A stretch of 64,000 bases of DNA, from the NCBI GenBank assembly GCA_021202465.1, contig JAJQCZ010000035.1:102447-166446 (forward strand), given 5' to 3'. Positions 31,683-40,428 of the stretch are shown piece after piece (the first letter of the stretch is position 1; each line of letters opens with the position of its first letter). The translations under genes were made by a program, and so were the position numbers. This DNA comes from Lachnospiraceae bacterium. Its GTDB lineage: Bacteria; Bacillota; Clostridia; Lachnospirales; Lachnospiraceae. The notes beneath the pieces were generated by a model. The model saw only the letters and a list, made by a program, of their open reading frames with translations. It was not told the origin of the DNA and ran no database searches.

Positions 31683-32564
31683 ATGAATACCTTTCAGCTG
31701 ACCTGCTTCCTCACGGTGGCCGATACGCTCAGCTTCGCCCGCAGCGCAGAAATGCTGCACGTGACGCAGCCCGCCGTCACGCACCAGATCCGCTCGCTGG
31801 AGAAAGAGCTGAACGTCAGCCTTTTTGACCGCACCACGCATTCCGTGGAGCTGACCCGCTCCGGACTGCTGCTGCTCGACGATGCCAAAACCATCGTGGC
31901 CACCTCGCAGCGCGTGAAGAAACGATGCGAGATCGCCCAGGCGCCGGACTTCCCCGTACTGCGGCTGGCCTTCCACGAGGACAGCTGTCCGCCCGTCCTC
32001 ATCCAGGTGCTGGACATGTTCCGCACACAGCATCCGGACATTCACATTGATCTCCAGCAGCTCCCCACGCAGGGTCATCTGCGCCGTTACCTGGAGGACG
32101 AAAAGACGGATCTGGCACTGCTCGTCCGGGAACCGGACAACGCACTTCCCGCCTCCATCGTCTACCGGGAGCTCGTTCAGAGTCCGCTGGTCTGCGTCTG
32201 TGCCGCCTCCCACCCCCTGGCCGGACGTGAAAGTCTCACCGCCGAGGAGTTCGCCGGAGCCCCCATGATCGCCTATGCCCCCTTACGGGCCAGTACCTAT
32301 ATCACCCGGATTCATGGCCGCCTGATCATGGGACGCTCCCCGGAGAATCTGCAGTTCTGCGAGTCAACGCGGACTGGACTCCTCCTCGCCCAGGCCGGCT
32401 TCGGCCTCTTCCCGATGCCCCGCGTGCTGGTTCCGGACAACCCGGCCCTGGCCGTCATTCCCCTGGAGGGAGCAGAAATCATCTCCTACGGAGTCTGCAG
32501 CCACACGTTGCATCCTCTGGCCAAAGAGTTCCTCCGGCTCCTGCAGGAAACCTTTCCTGAGTAA
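31683..32564 (+). CDS. LysR-family transcriptional regulator
   Basis: The 293-residue protein has the LysR winged helix at 1-60 ('FQLTCFLTVADTLSFARSAE', 'MLHVTQPAVTHQIRSLEKEL') and a periplasmic-binding-like effector domain from about 90 ('VLRLAFHEDSCPPVLIQVLD'). AAGGAG lies 8 bases before the ATG. It is divergent from the ABC exporter operon, the usual arrangement for a LysR regulator and its target, and the 31541-31584 repeat lies between them. The effector is unknown. Confidence 0.92.
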   Translation: MNTFQLTCFLTVADTLSFARSAEMLHVTQPAVTHQIRSLEKELNVSLFDRTTHSVELTRSGLLLLDDAKTIVATSQRVKKRCEIAQAPDFPVLRLAFHEDSCPPVLIQVLDMFRTQHPDIHIDLQQLPTQGHLRRYLEDEKTDLALLVREPDNALPASIVYRELVQSPLVCVCAASHPLAGRESLTAEEFAGAPMIAYAPLRASTYITRIHGRLIMGRSPENLQFCESTRTGLLLAQAGFGLFPMPRVLVPDNPALAVIPLEGAEIISYGVCSHTLHPLAKEFLRLLQETFPE

Positions 32565-32621
32565 TCCGCTCCGCCATTCCTCCCCCGCAACCAGAAAACA
32601 GACGCTCCTCCTCTTTCACAC

Positions 32622-33611
32622 TCAGCTTCTCAGCGCAAAGCAGCTCTCCCGCTCCACGATCCGCCCCGTGAATTCCACGCGCAGCTTCTCGGTGTGCCCG
32701 TGGTGCATCCGGTCCTGCAGCACCTGCACGGCCATATGCGCCATGTCCCCGCGGGGAATGCGGATCGTCGTCAGCAGCGGGGTCGTTGTCTGCGCTTCGC
32801 GCACGTCGTCGATGGAGATTACAGCGACCTGCCGCCTGCTTCCCCGCGGCTCCGCCAGCGCCTTCAATGCGCCGAACGCCGTCATATCGTTGGCGCAGAG
32901 AACCGCCGTGATCTCTGAGCGCGTCAGCAGCGCCTGCATCGCCTCATAACCCGCCCCGGTCGTCTGGTCTGTCTCGAAAATATCCTCGGAATTCAGCGGC
33001 CTCTGATGACGGATCATCGTATCGCAGTACCCCACATAGCGACTCTCGTATGAACAGTCGCCGATGTAACCGATCTTCCGGTGCCCCTTTGCCAGCAGAT
33101 ACCGGACCGCCTGCTCCGCCGCCTTCCTCCCGTCACAGATCACCTCATCAATCGCGAAGTCCGTCGGATTGCGCCAGATCCCCACCAGGTTCCTGGTTCG
33201 CTCCTGCAGAGCAGCCAGCAGCCGGTCGGAGCTGCGCCCCAGGATCAGGATACCGTCGGTCTCCCGCATTTCCAGTCCCGGCATTTCTTCCGTATTCACT
33301 ACCTCATCGAGCAGCAGTCCCGCCTGAAAGATCTGGATCTCCAGCTCCCGGAACAGCTCCCGGAAGAAGGAATCCGCTTCGAGAGAGCGCACTCGCGCCA
33401 GCACGACCGACACCTTCCGCTGCCTCTCCGGCGCTTTCTGCCGCTTCAGTTCCCGGGCATAGGTATTCGGCACGTAATGAATCTCCCGCGCCGCCGCCCA
33501 GATCTTCGCCTTCAGCTCCTCCGAGGCGCAGGTATCATAGCTGTTATTCAGGACTCTCGAAACGGTCGACGGCGACGTTCCGACCATTTCCGCGATCTTT
33601 TTCAGAGACAT
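32622..33611 (-). CDS. LacI-family transcriptional repressor
   Basis: The 329-residue repressor has the LacI helix-turn-helix at the N-terminus ('SLKKIAEMVGTSPSTVSRVL') and hinge 'NTYARELKRQ', followed by a sugar-binding-type effector domain ('DGILILGRSSDRLLAALQER', 'KIGYIGDCSYESRYVGYCDT', 'AVISIDDVREAQTTTPLLTT'). It is divergent from a TauE/SafE permease gene. Two palindromes with the CACAAACGTTTGTG sequence lie in the shared upstream region, one 18 bases before its own start, so autoregulation is likely. The effector could be a sugar or related small molecule. Confidence 0.92.
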   Translation of the reverse strand: MSLKKIAEMVGTSPSTVSRVLNNSYDTCASEELKAKIWAAAREIHYVPNTYARELKRQKAPERQRKVSVVLARVRSLEADSFFRELFRELEIQIFQAGLLLDEVVNTEEMPGLEMRETDGILILGRSSDRLLAALQERTRNLVGIWRNPTDFAIDEVICDGRKAAEQAVRYLLAKGHRKIGYIGDCSYESRYVGYCDTMIRHQRPLNSEDIFETDQTTGAGYEAMQALLTRSEITAVLCANDMTAFGALKALAEPRGSRRQVAVISIDDVREAQTTTPLLTTIRIPRGDMAHMAVQVLQDRMHHGHTEKLRVEFTGRIVERESCFALRS

Positions 33612-33628
33612 ATTTCCGCCCTTTCCGA

Positions 33629-33642
33629 CACAATCGTTTGTG
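33629..33642. promoter_or_regulatory. LacI-type operator 1 (near the repressor gene)
   Basis: CACAATCGTTTGTG is one base away from the perfect palindrome at 33819-33832. It lies 18 bases upstream of the repressor's start codon, placed for autorepression. Confidence 0.7.
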
Positions 33643-33817
33643 CGATTCTTCGTTGACGCCGGCTTCCGCCGGTGGTACCATTTTCAGTAAATCCGGCTCT
33701 TGCGTGCCCGTTCATTTCCGCGAAAAATGCCAGTGATCGTGCATTTTGGCCCGGATTCTTCCTGTATTATACGTCGTGCCGCAGCGTATTGCAACAAAAC
33801 AATGCGGCGAATCTATC

Positions 33818-33833
33818 ACACAAACGTTTGTGT
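33818..33833. promoter_or_regulatory. LacI-type operator 2 (near the permease gene)
   Basis: ACACAAACGTTTGTGT is a perfect 16-base palindrome with a central CG, the common form of LacI-family sites. It lies 80 bases upstream of the permease ATG and 190 bases from operator 1, a distance compatible with DNA looping. Confidence 0.75.
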
Positions 33834-33912
33834 CAACAGGCAGCCTGTCTTTCCTTTCGGCCCGGGGGTAACCGGAAAGAAACTCTGCCGGATCTGAAAG
33901 GATGATTCAATC

Positions 33913-34665
33913 ATGGAACAACTTCTTATCTGTATGGTCGTCGGCTTCGCGGCCGAGCTCATCGACGGCGCCATGGGCATGGCCTACGGGGTCAGCAGCA
34001 ATACCTTCCTGCGCTCCGTCGGCATCCCCTCCGCCATTTCCAGTGCCTGCGTACATATCGCCGAGCTCTTCACCACGCTGGTCTCCGGTCTCTCGCACCT
34101 GCGCCTTAAAAATGTCAGCCGGGCGCTTTTTGTCCGTCTCCTGCTGCCCGGGATCATCGGCGGCGCACTCGGCGCCTATCTGCTCGTCTCCTTCGAGAGC
34201 GCCACATTAGATGCCATCATTGATGTTTACCTCATCGTCATGGGCGTGGTGATCTTCTGCAAAGCCTTCCAGAGGGAACGCCCGCCGCGGGAGTACGGCA
34301 ATTATGTCTGCCCGCTCGGCCTCGTCGGCGGCTTCACGGACGCGCTCGGTGGAGGCGGCTGGGGCCCCATCGTCACCTCCACGCTCCTGGCGACCAATCA
34401 TGACACCCGCAAGACCATCGGCACCGTCAACACCGTGGAATTCTTCGTCACGGTTGCCGAGACGACCACCTTTGTCGCCATGCTGCAGGACTTCCGCTCC
34501 TACACCATGGTCATCCTCGGCCTGATCATCGGCGGCGTCATCGCCGCCCCGCTCGGCGCCATTCTCTGCAAAAAGGTTCCTGTCAAAGTGATGCTCGGCT
34601 TCGTCGGCGCTCTGGTCATCTTCCTGAATGTCGTCAAGCTGGCGCAGCACGCGGGGTGGCTGTAA
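33913..34665 (+). CDS. TauE/SafE-family membrane permease
   Basis: The 250-residue polytopic membrane protein has glycine-rich helices ('VVGFAAELIDGAMGMAYGVS', 'LLPGIIGGALGAYLLV', 'GLIIGGVIAAPLGAILCKKV') and the internal repeat typical of the TauE/SafE (sulfite/organic-anion exporter) family. About seven to eight transmembrane segments are expected. The substrate is not evident; family members move sulfite, sulfoacetate or other small anions. The palindromic operator upstream suggests control by the divergent LacI-type repressor, an unusual partnership for this family. Confidence 0.85.
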   Translation: MEQLLICMVVGFAAELIDGAMGMAYGVSSNTFLRSVGIPSAISSACVHIAELFTTLVSGLSHLRLKNVSRALFVRLLLPGIIGGALGAYLLVSFESATLDAIIDVYLIVMGVVIFCKAFQRERPPREYGNYVCPLGLVGGFTDALGGGGWGPIVTSTLLATNHDTRKTIGTVNTVEFFVTVAETTTFVAMLQDFRSYTMVILGLIIGGVIAAPLGAILCKKVPVKVMLGFVGALVIFLNVVKLAQHAGWL

Positions 34666-34772
34666 TTTTTCACGCGACGATTTTTCACTTTTCTCCGGCG
34701 GCGATCTGTGGTAGACTAAAGTCAGGGAATCAGACACATCGAATATAAATGGGGAAAGTGAGGTTTGCCGCC

Positions 34773-37068
34773 ATGACAGGAAAGAAAACATATCGGTTTC
34801 CGCTGTACGGCCTGCTGCTCTTCTGTACATTGATCATCTTCTCAGCCTGCACCGTAAAAGCCGCTTCTACAGCGGACTACGACGGCGCCGTCGAGAAGAT
34901 TCTGGCGGCGCTGGATAATTATGAGCAGACTGTGGAGATCGGGGAATTCAATATTCCCGCTGCGAATTCATCCGTCACAACGATGCAGGGAATGATCAAA
35001 TTCGATAATCCTCAGTACGTACAGTTCAGCGGCCTCGGCAGCTATTACTATACAACGGTCAACTCGGAAAAAATCATACAGAAAGTGACGATTGTCTATT
35101 ATACGGACAGCGCCGCGGAGACGACCGAGGTGCGGGAGGCCTATGAGGAAAAAATGGAGTCGCTTCTCTCCCATGCCAACGCAGACTGGACGGATTTTGA
35201 GAAGATTCTGTATGCCAATGAGTGCCTCAGTATCGGATGTGATTACGGATGGTCGCAGGGTAATTACTGCTACAACGCTTACGGGCCGATCGTTCTTGGA
35301 GAGGCTGCCTGCGAAGGATATGCGCTGGCCTTCAAGGATCTGATGAACCGTCTCGGCGTCGACTGCTGTGTGATCACCTCTCTCAAAGCAAACCACGCCT
35401 GGGACGCAGTGAAGCTGGGTTCCTACTGGTATTACGTGGACGTCACCTTCAACAATCCCGACTCGTCCGGCTACGCGGAGGGGAGCGCGAATCACAACTA
35501 TCTTCTCCTCAGCGCCTCGCAGCTTCTCTCGGACTCCCAGCACGGCGAAAAATCCGAATGGTATTACCGGAGCTCCGTGGAAGTCGGTGATGATTCAGAC
35601 ACGACCTTCGACAGCTATTTCTGGGATGACGTATCTCTGCCGTTCTATTACTATGACGGTTACTGGCATGGGCTGATTCCGCAGGCGAATGAAAACACCT
35701 ATACCACCAGCGACGGCCTCACGATGATCGTCGGGGACTGGCGAAACGATTACGAACTCATCCGGTACAAGGCTTCCGACGCCGGTCTGACCGCACAGAA
35801 GACGATTGCAACGCTGCCGAAGGATTCCTTTGATGAGGATGAACTGGCCGAGTGGACGTCTTCCTCCTATTATGGCATCAAATACAAATACTCGGGAAAC
35901 TACACCGGCTTTGCCTCCTGCGGAAAATATTTCTACTATTCGGATCCCCATTCGATCTGGTGTGTGGACGTCACGACCGGTTCGACGACGACGATTCTCG
36001 AACTGTCGGACTCCGACAAGGCACTGGGCTACATCGACGGGATCACGGTCGACGGGGACGGCCTTCTCACCTATGATTTTCTGACCGGATATGAAGGATA
36101 CAGGATCTATGAGGTGCGGACCATACAGGTACATACACATACGCTGACCACGAAGACAACCAGCGCTGCCACCTTCGTCTCCACCGGGACGAAGGTACAG
36201 ACCTGCTCCGGCTGCGGACAGGTCTGCACCCTCACGACCGCGAAGGTCACCTGCAAGAAGGGAAAATCCTATACCGTCGGCAATTACACGTATAAGATCA
36301 CGAGCGCGAAGACCGACGGCACCGGGACAGTCGCCTTCACCGGGCTGGCAAAAAGCGTGACAGCCGTCAAGGTCGCGAAGACGGTCAAAATCCTCGGCGC
36401 CAGCTTCAAGGTGACGCAGATCGCCGAGGGAGCACTGAAGAAGCAGACAAAGATCACTTCGGTCTCCATCGGCGCCAATGTCAAGAAGATCGGCGCCAAG
36501 GCATTTTACGGCTGTACGAAGCTTAAGACCGTCACCGGCTGCCGCCGTAACGAGCATCGGAGACAATGCCTTTTACGGCTGCTCGAAGCTGACCTCAGTC
36601 GGCGGCTGCTCTGCGGTGGCAAGCATCGGCAGCAAAGCGTTCTATAAATGCACGAAGCTCAAATACATCGGCAGCAATGAGTCCCGGATCACGCTGGCAA
36701 AGATCAAGACCATCGGCGCCTCCGCCTTCCAGGGCTGCACCACCTTCACTTATGTGAATCTGAGCTCCACGGCACTGACAAGTATCGGCAGCAAAGCATT
36801 TTACGGCTGCACGAAGCTCAAGACCTTTGTCAGCAAATCTTCGAAGTTAAACAGCATCGGCTCCAAGGCGTTCTACGGGGATAAGAAGCTGGCCTCCGTT
36901 ACCCTCAGGACCTCGAAGCTCACCTCCTCCAACGTGGGCTCCAGCGCCTTCAAGGGAATCAGCTCCACCTGCACCTTCAAGGTGCCCTCCAAAAAGGTCA
37001 CAGCTTACAAAAAGATCTTCAAAGCCAAAGGCGCAGGCAGCAAGATCAAGGTGAAAAAGATTTCATAA
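34773..37068 (+). pseudogene. Secreted transglutaminase-like protein with leucine-rich repeats, frameshifted
   Basis: The signal peptide (MTGKKTYRF, hydrophobic core, cleavage after 'TVKA') is followed by a transglutaminase-like domain with the Cys ('GEAACEGYALAFKDLMN'), His ('KANHAWDAVKLG') and Asp ('YYVDVTFNNPDS') triad, about residues 150-235. From about residue 500, BspA-type leucine-rich repeats begin ('IGANVKKIGAKAFYGCTKLK'). At about 36538-36545 the frame breaks; restoring two bases (TGC TCC GCC GTA instead of TGC CGC CGT) continues the same repeats to 37068. The start is ATG 34773, 10 bases after GTGAGG; ATG 34749 has no site. The intact product would be about 765 residues, acting at the cell surface. 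Confidence 0.8.
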
Positions 37069-37074
37069 CAGGAA

Positions 37075-37120
37075 AAGAATCCCCTCTCCCGGAGAAAAAC
37101 AGGCGGAAGAGGGGATTCTT
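37075..37120. terminator. Bidirectional terminator
   Basis: AAGAATCCCCTCT (37075-37087) is the exact complement of 37108-37120. It separates the convergent surface-protein and TetR genes. Confidence 0.85.
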
Positions 37121-37125
37121 ATTAT

Positions 37126-37677
37126 TCACTGCATAGCTTCCAGGCTTGTCTGAATCCCTACCGGGAAACAGGCAAGAAGGATTTCGGCGATTTGTTCCGG
37201 TGGCTCTTTCATACCATTTTGAATCCATTCTACAAGAAATGTGCAATAACCGACACAGTGGATATGGATGACCTGTCGCATCTGCGTATCAATGATAGCC
37301 GGACCTTTTGCATTGATAAGCTTCTGCTCATAGACAGCTTCGCAGGTTTTGATAAAATATTGGGTAAAATTGTTCTGTGTCTCGTATTTTGCAAGCTGGA
37401 TATAAAACTTTCGATTTTCCAGACATACCTGTGTCCAGCGGATTACGCTGTCGTAAAATCCATCGATGGAAGGATCCATATCGTCCACGATCTTTCTGGC
37501 TGCGACCTCAAACACATAATTCATCAGATCTGCTTTGTCTTTGAAATAATTATAAAAGGTCTGTTTTGATATATTTGTGTATTCGATAAAATCCTTGATT
37601 CGAATATCCTTCAGCGGAATTTCTTCACACAGGCCAATCAACTCCATGGCCAATGCTTTTTTAGTTAAATTTCTCAT
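37126..37677 (-). CDS. TetR-family transcriptional regulator
   Basis: The 183-residue protein has a TetR-type HTH ('IRIKDFIEYTNISKQTFYNY', then 'FKDKADLMNYVF') in the first 60 residues and a helical ligand domain ending in 'AEILLACFPVGIQTSLEAMQ'. ATG 37677 is chosen because GGAGAT lies 6 bases upstream; earlier in-frame Met codons have none. It is divergent from the flavin reductase gene with a palindrome between them, so it probably represses that operon until an inducer binds. It is AT-richer than its left neighbours. Confidence 0.88.
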   Translation of the reverse strand: MRNLTKKALAMELIGLCEEIPLKDIRIKDFIEYTNISKQTFYNYFKDKADLMNYVFEVAARKIVDDMDPSIDGFYDSVIRWTQVCLENRKFYIQLAKYETQNNFTQYFIKTCEAVYEQKLINAKGPAIIDTQMRQVIHIHCVGYCTFLVEWIQNGMKEPPEQIAEILLACFPVGIQTSLEAMQ

Positions 37678-37758
37678 TATATATCTCCAAATCAAAAAAC
37701 TACACAACAATCTTCAAAAAAAGAATCAGACAGTTTTATTGAAACGTCAATATTGTGG

Positions 37759-37780
37759 ACGAAACGAAAAGTTCGTTCGT
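37759..37780. promoter_or_regulatory. Probable TetR operator
   Basis: ACGAA-AAG-TTCGT (37764-37776) is a perfect inverted repeat extended by outer ACGA and TCGT. It lies between the divergent TetR and reductase genes, the normal location for a TetR-family operator. Confidence 0.55.
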
Positions 37781-37860
37781 TGATGCATCCATTATAGCCT
37801 ATTAAAATATAAATGTACAGAAAAAATGTAATAAACTCTGATCAAAGGAGGAAAGGTAAA

Positions 37861-39831
37861 ATGGCAGAACAATATCAATATTTATTTCAAAAAATGAAAC
37901 TCGGGAAAGCCACCGCGAAAAATCGTATCATGCAGTCCCCCATCGGGGAAATGATGGCGAATCCGGACGGAACGCCCAGTGAACAGATGATCGCCTACTA
38001 TACGGAACGTGCCAAAGGCGGTGTTGGCATTGTATGTCCGGCAGTATTCTGTGTAGATTATCCAACTGGAAAAACGGTAAAGTTTCAGGTTCGTGTGGAT
38101 AATGATTACTGCATCAGGGATCTGACCAGAATGGCAGAGCAGGTACAACGGTATGGAGCACTGTTCATACCACAGATTCATCACGCAGGTGCACAGACAT
38201 CTGTCCTCAGTACAGAAGGGCAGACGCCGGTTTGTGTTTCTGACAAAGATGTAGCCCATGTCTTTATTCAGGGAAATCGAATGGTCGGACCTCAGCACGA
38301 AATGACAACGGATGAGGTAAAAACACTGGTGCAGAAATTTATTAATGCAGCGCTTATCTGTCAGAAATCCGGCTGCGACGGCGTGTCCCTGCATGCAGCT
38401 CACGGTTATCTGATCAATCAGTTTCTCTCGCCGGAACTGAACGCGAGAACGGATGAGTATGGCGGAAGCCTGGAAAATCGCTGCCGGTTCGCGGTAGAGG
38501 CAATCGAAGGTATCCGCGCGGCCTGTGGACCGAATTTTGTTATTGGTGCGAGACTCCCAGGCAAGGAATGGACGCCAAACGGACTGACTGATGAGGAATG
38601 CGTAGAGATTGCACGAATCTTTGAGAAGGCAGGCTGTGATTTCTTTGATGTCAGCGCAGGTTCCACTGACGTGGCTTCACGTCTGATGGAAACGGACTGG
38701 TATGAACAGGGTAACCGCGTACAATATGGAGAGGCAATCAAAAAGGCCGTCTCTGTTCCTGTGGGTGCGGTGGGCGTGCTTCGTGATCCGGATTTCTGTG
38801 AAAAACTGATTGCTGATGGAAAACTTGATTTTGTGGTATTAGGGCGCACACTGGTCTGCGACCCCTACTGGCCGGAGAAGGCGAGAACCGGAAGAGTCGA
38901 GGAAATCCGTCCATGCCTGACTTGCTCGGATGGATGTCTGAATCAGCTGACTTTTGACCACTTTGTAAGTTGTGCTTTGAATCCGGCCACCGGACGAGAG
39001 CTGAAACTTGCGAATATTCAAAAAGCAAATCAGGCGAAGAATGTGGTTGTCATTGGCGGAGGTATCGGAGGAATGCAGGCTGCGATTACCGCGGCACAGA
39101 GAGGTCACAACGTAACCCTGCTCGAGAAAGAAGATCATCTGGGGGGCCAGATGTGCCTGGCAGCATTGCCGCCTCATAAGGAGGCAGTTGGAAAAGCGAG
39201 GGACTGGTTTGCCGGCGAAGTAATTCGTCAGGGTGTAAATGTACGGCTGAACTGTCTGGCTACAGTGGAATCTGTAACGGCGTTGACGCCGGATACCGTC
39301 ATCCTTGCCACGGGAGCGACGCCGATCACAAAAGTGCCGGTGGAAGGATGCGAGTATACGGTTCCCGTCTGGGATGTCATGCAGGAAAAGTGCGGAAAGC
39401 TTCCAGAGAATTCCAGAGTTGCTATTATCGGAGGAGGACTGGTGGGATGTGAATTTGCGGAAATGCTTATGACCAGAGGGAATACCGTCTCAATAATCGA
39501 AATGCTGCCAACGGTGGCCAATGGCCTGGAGGGGCTCCATCTGGGTGATCTGTTAACGGATTTCGCGATGCATGGGGTACAAATCTACACAAACTCTCCG
39601 GCAAAAAAGATCACGCCAAACTCTGTGACGTTTCTCAAGGAAGGCCGCGAGGAGGTTACGATCGACGTGGACATGACGGTTCTGGCAACCGGACAGGTAT
39701 CTGCCGGGAAAGACCTGGCGGAAGAGCTGGAAGCGGCTGGTTGTAAAGTACTTGTGATTGGCGATGCAAAACAGCCGCGCAGATTTCTTCAGGCGACACT
39801 GGAGGCCACATACGCAGGCATGGATGCCTGA
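37861..39831 (+). CDS. Old-Yellow-Enzyme-type NADH:flavin oxidoreductase with Fe-S cluster
   Basis: The product of 656 residues has an FMN-binding TIM barrel ('LGKATAKNRIMQSPIGEMMA', 'GCDGVSLHAAHGYLINQFLS', 'VVLGRTLVCDPYWPEKARTG') to about 340. A 4Fe-4S motif CLTCSDGC plus a later Cys follows at about 351-370, then FAD ('VVVIGGGIGGMQAAITAAQR', about 394) and NAD(P)H ('VAIIGGGLVGCEFAEMLMTR', about 520) domains. This is the architecture of 2,4-dienoyl-CoA reductase, 2-enoate reductase and the bile-acid enzymes BaiCD/BaiH. It reduces an activated C=C bond; the substrate is unknown. AAGGAGGAAAGG before ATG 37861 fixes the start. Confidence 0.9.
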   Translation: MAEQYQYLFQKMKLGKATAKNRIMQSPIGEMMANPDGTPSEQMIAYYTERAKGGVGIVCPAVFCVDYPTGKTVKFQVRVDNDYCIRDLTRMAEQVQRYGALFIPQIHHAGAQTSVLSTEGQTPVCVSDKDVAHVFIQGNRMVGPQHEMTTDEVKTLVQKFINAALICQKSGCDGVSLHAAHGYLINQFLSPELNARTDEYGGSLENRCRFAVEAIEGIRAACGPNFVIGARLPGKEWTPNGLTDEECVEIARIFEKAGCDFFDVSAGSTDVASRLMETDWYEQGNRVQYGEAIKKAVSVPVGAVGVLRDPDFCEKLIADGKLDFVVLGRTLVCDPYWPEKARTGRVEEIRPCLTCSDGCLNQLTFDHFVSCALNPATGRELKLANIQKANQAKNVVVIGGGIGGMQAAITAAQRGHNVTLLEKEDHLGGQMCLAALPPHKEAVGKARDWFAGEVIRQGVNVRLNCLATVESVTALTPDTVILATGATPITKVPVEGCEYTVPVWDVMQEKCGKLPENSRVAIIGGGLVGCEFAEMLMTRGNTVSIIEMLPTVANGLEGLHLGDLLTDFAMHGVQIYTNSPAKKITPNSVTFLKEGREEVTIDVDMTVLATGQVSAGKDLAEELEAAGCKVLVIGDAKQPRRFLQATLEATYAGMDA

Positions 39832-39860
39832 ATCTGATAAGAATGAAGGAGGATTTTATC

Positions 39861-40394
39861 ATGGCAAAATGGGAACATGAACGTCCAAAGCTTCTTCTGG
39901 ATAATCCGGAAGGGTTGAAGTATGAATACATTATGACTTTTCTGGGATACGCACCATCCACTCCTGAGGAACAGGAACAGTGTTATCAGATATTTGGAGA
40001 TACGCCGAATGGATTCCAGATGGTGGGCCGCAGCCCGGGAGGATTCATAGAAGGCCCGAAAATCAGGGGCATAGTTCATGAGGGCGCAGACTGGATGACG
40101 ATCCGTAATACCGACGGCGTGGTATCCGTCAATTGCCGCAACACTCTGAAAACCGACGACGGAGAGATGATCCTGATGGAATATCAGGGATATATCCACG
40201 GCCCCAATGACTTTGTCAATCGTTGGCTGTACAAAGGAGAAATGCTGGATCCATCGGAATACTATTTCCGCACAGCCGTTTTTTTCACCGCCAAGGTAGA
40301 TGGAAATTATAACTGGCTGAACAAACTGGTATGTATCGGCGTAGGTAAGACGGATTCGAGAGGCGGATATTACGATATTTATGCAATTAAGTAA
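39861..40394 (+). CDS. DUF3237-family protein
   Basis: The 177-residue protein matches DUF3237: 'MVGRSPGGFIEGPKIRGIVH', 'EGADWMTIRNTDGVVSVNCR', 'MEYQGYIHG' and 'PSEYYFRTAVFFTAKV'. The family is thought to form a small beta-barrel and its biochemical role is undefined. GAAGGAGG is 10 bases before ATG 39861. It follows the flavin reductase gene by 29 bases, and a terminator lies right after it, so the two make one operon. It may bind or isomerise the same substrate the reductase acts on; that is inference from linkage. Confidence 0.8.
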   Translation: MAKWEHERPKLLLDNPEGLKYEYIMTFLGYAPSTPEEQEQCYQIFGDTPNGFQMVGRSPGGFIEGPKIRGIVHEGADWMTIRNTDGVVSVNCRNTLKTDDGEMILMEYQGYIHGPNDFVNRWLYKGEMLDPSEYYFRTAVFFTAKVDGNYNWLNKLVCIGVGKTDSRGGYYDIYAIK

Positions 40395-40398
40395 GAAG

Positions 40399-40428
40399 AT
40401 GCCGGGCTAACCGCCCGGCATTTTTTTA
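40399..40428. terminator. Bidirectional terminator
   Basis: ATGCCGGGC pairs with GCCCGGCAT across a 5-base loop, followed by seven T. It lies between the convergent DUF3237 and LuxR-type genes. Confidence 0.9.
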
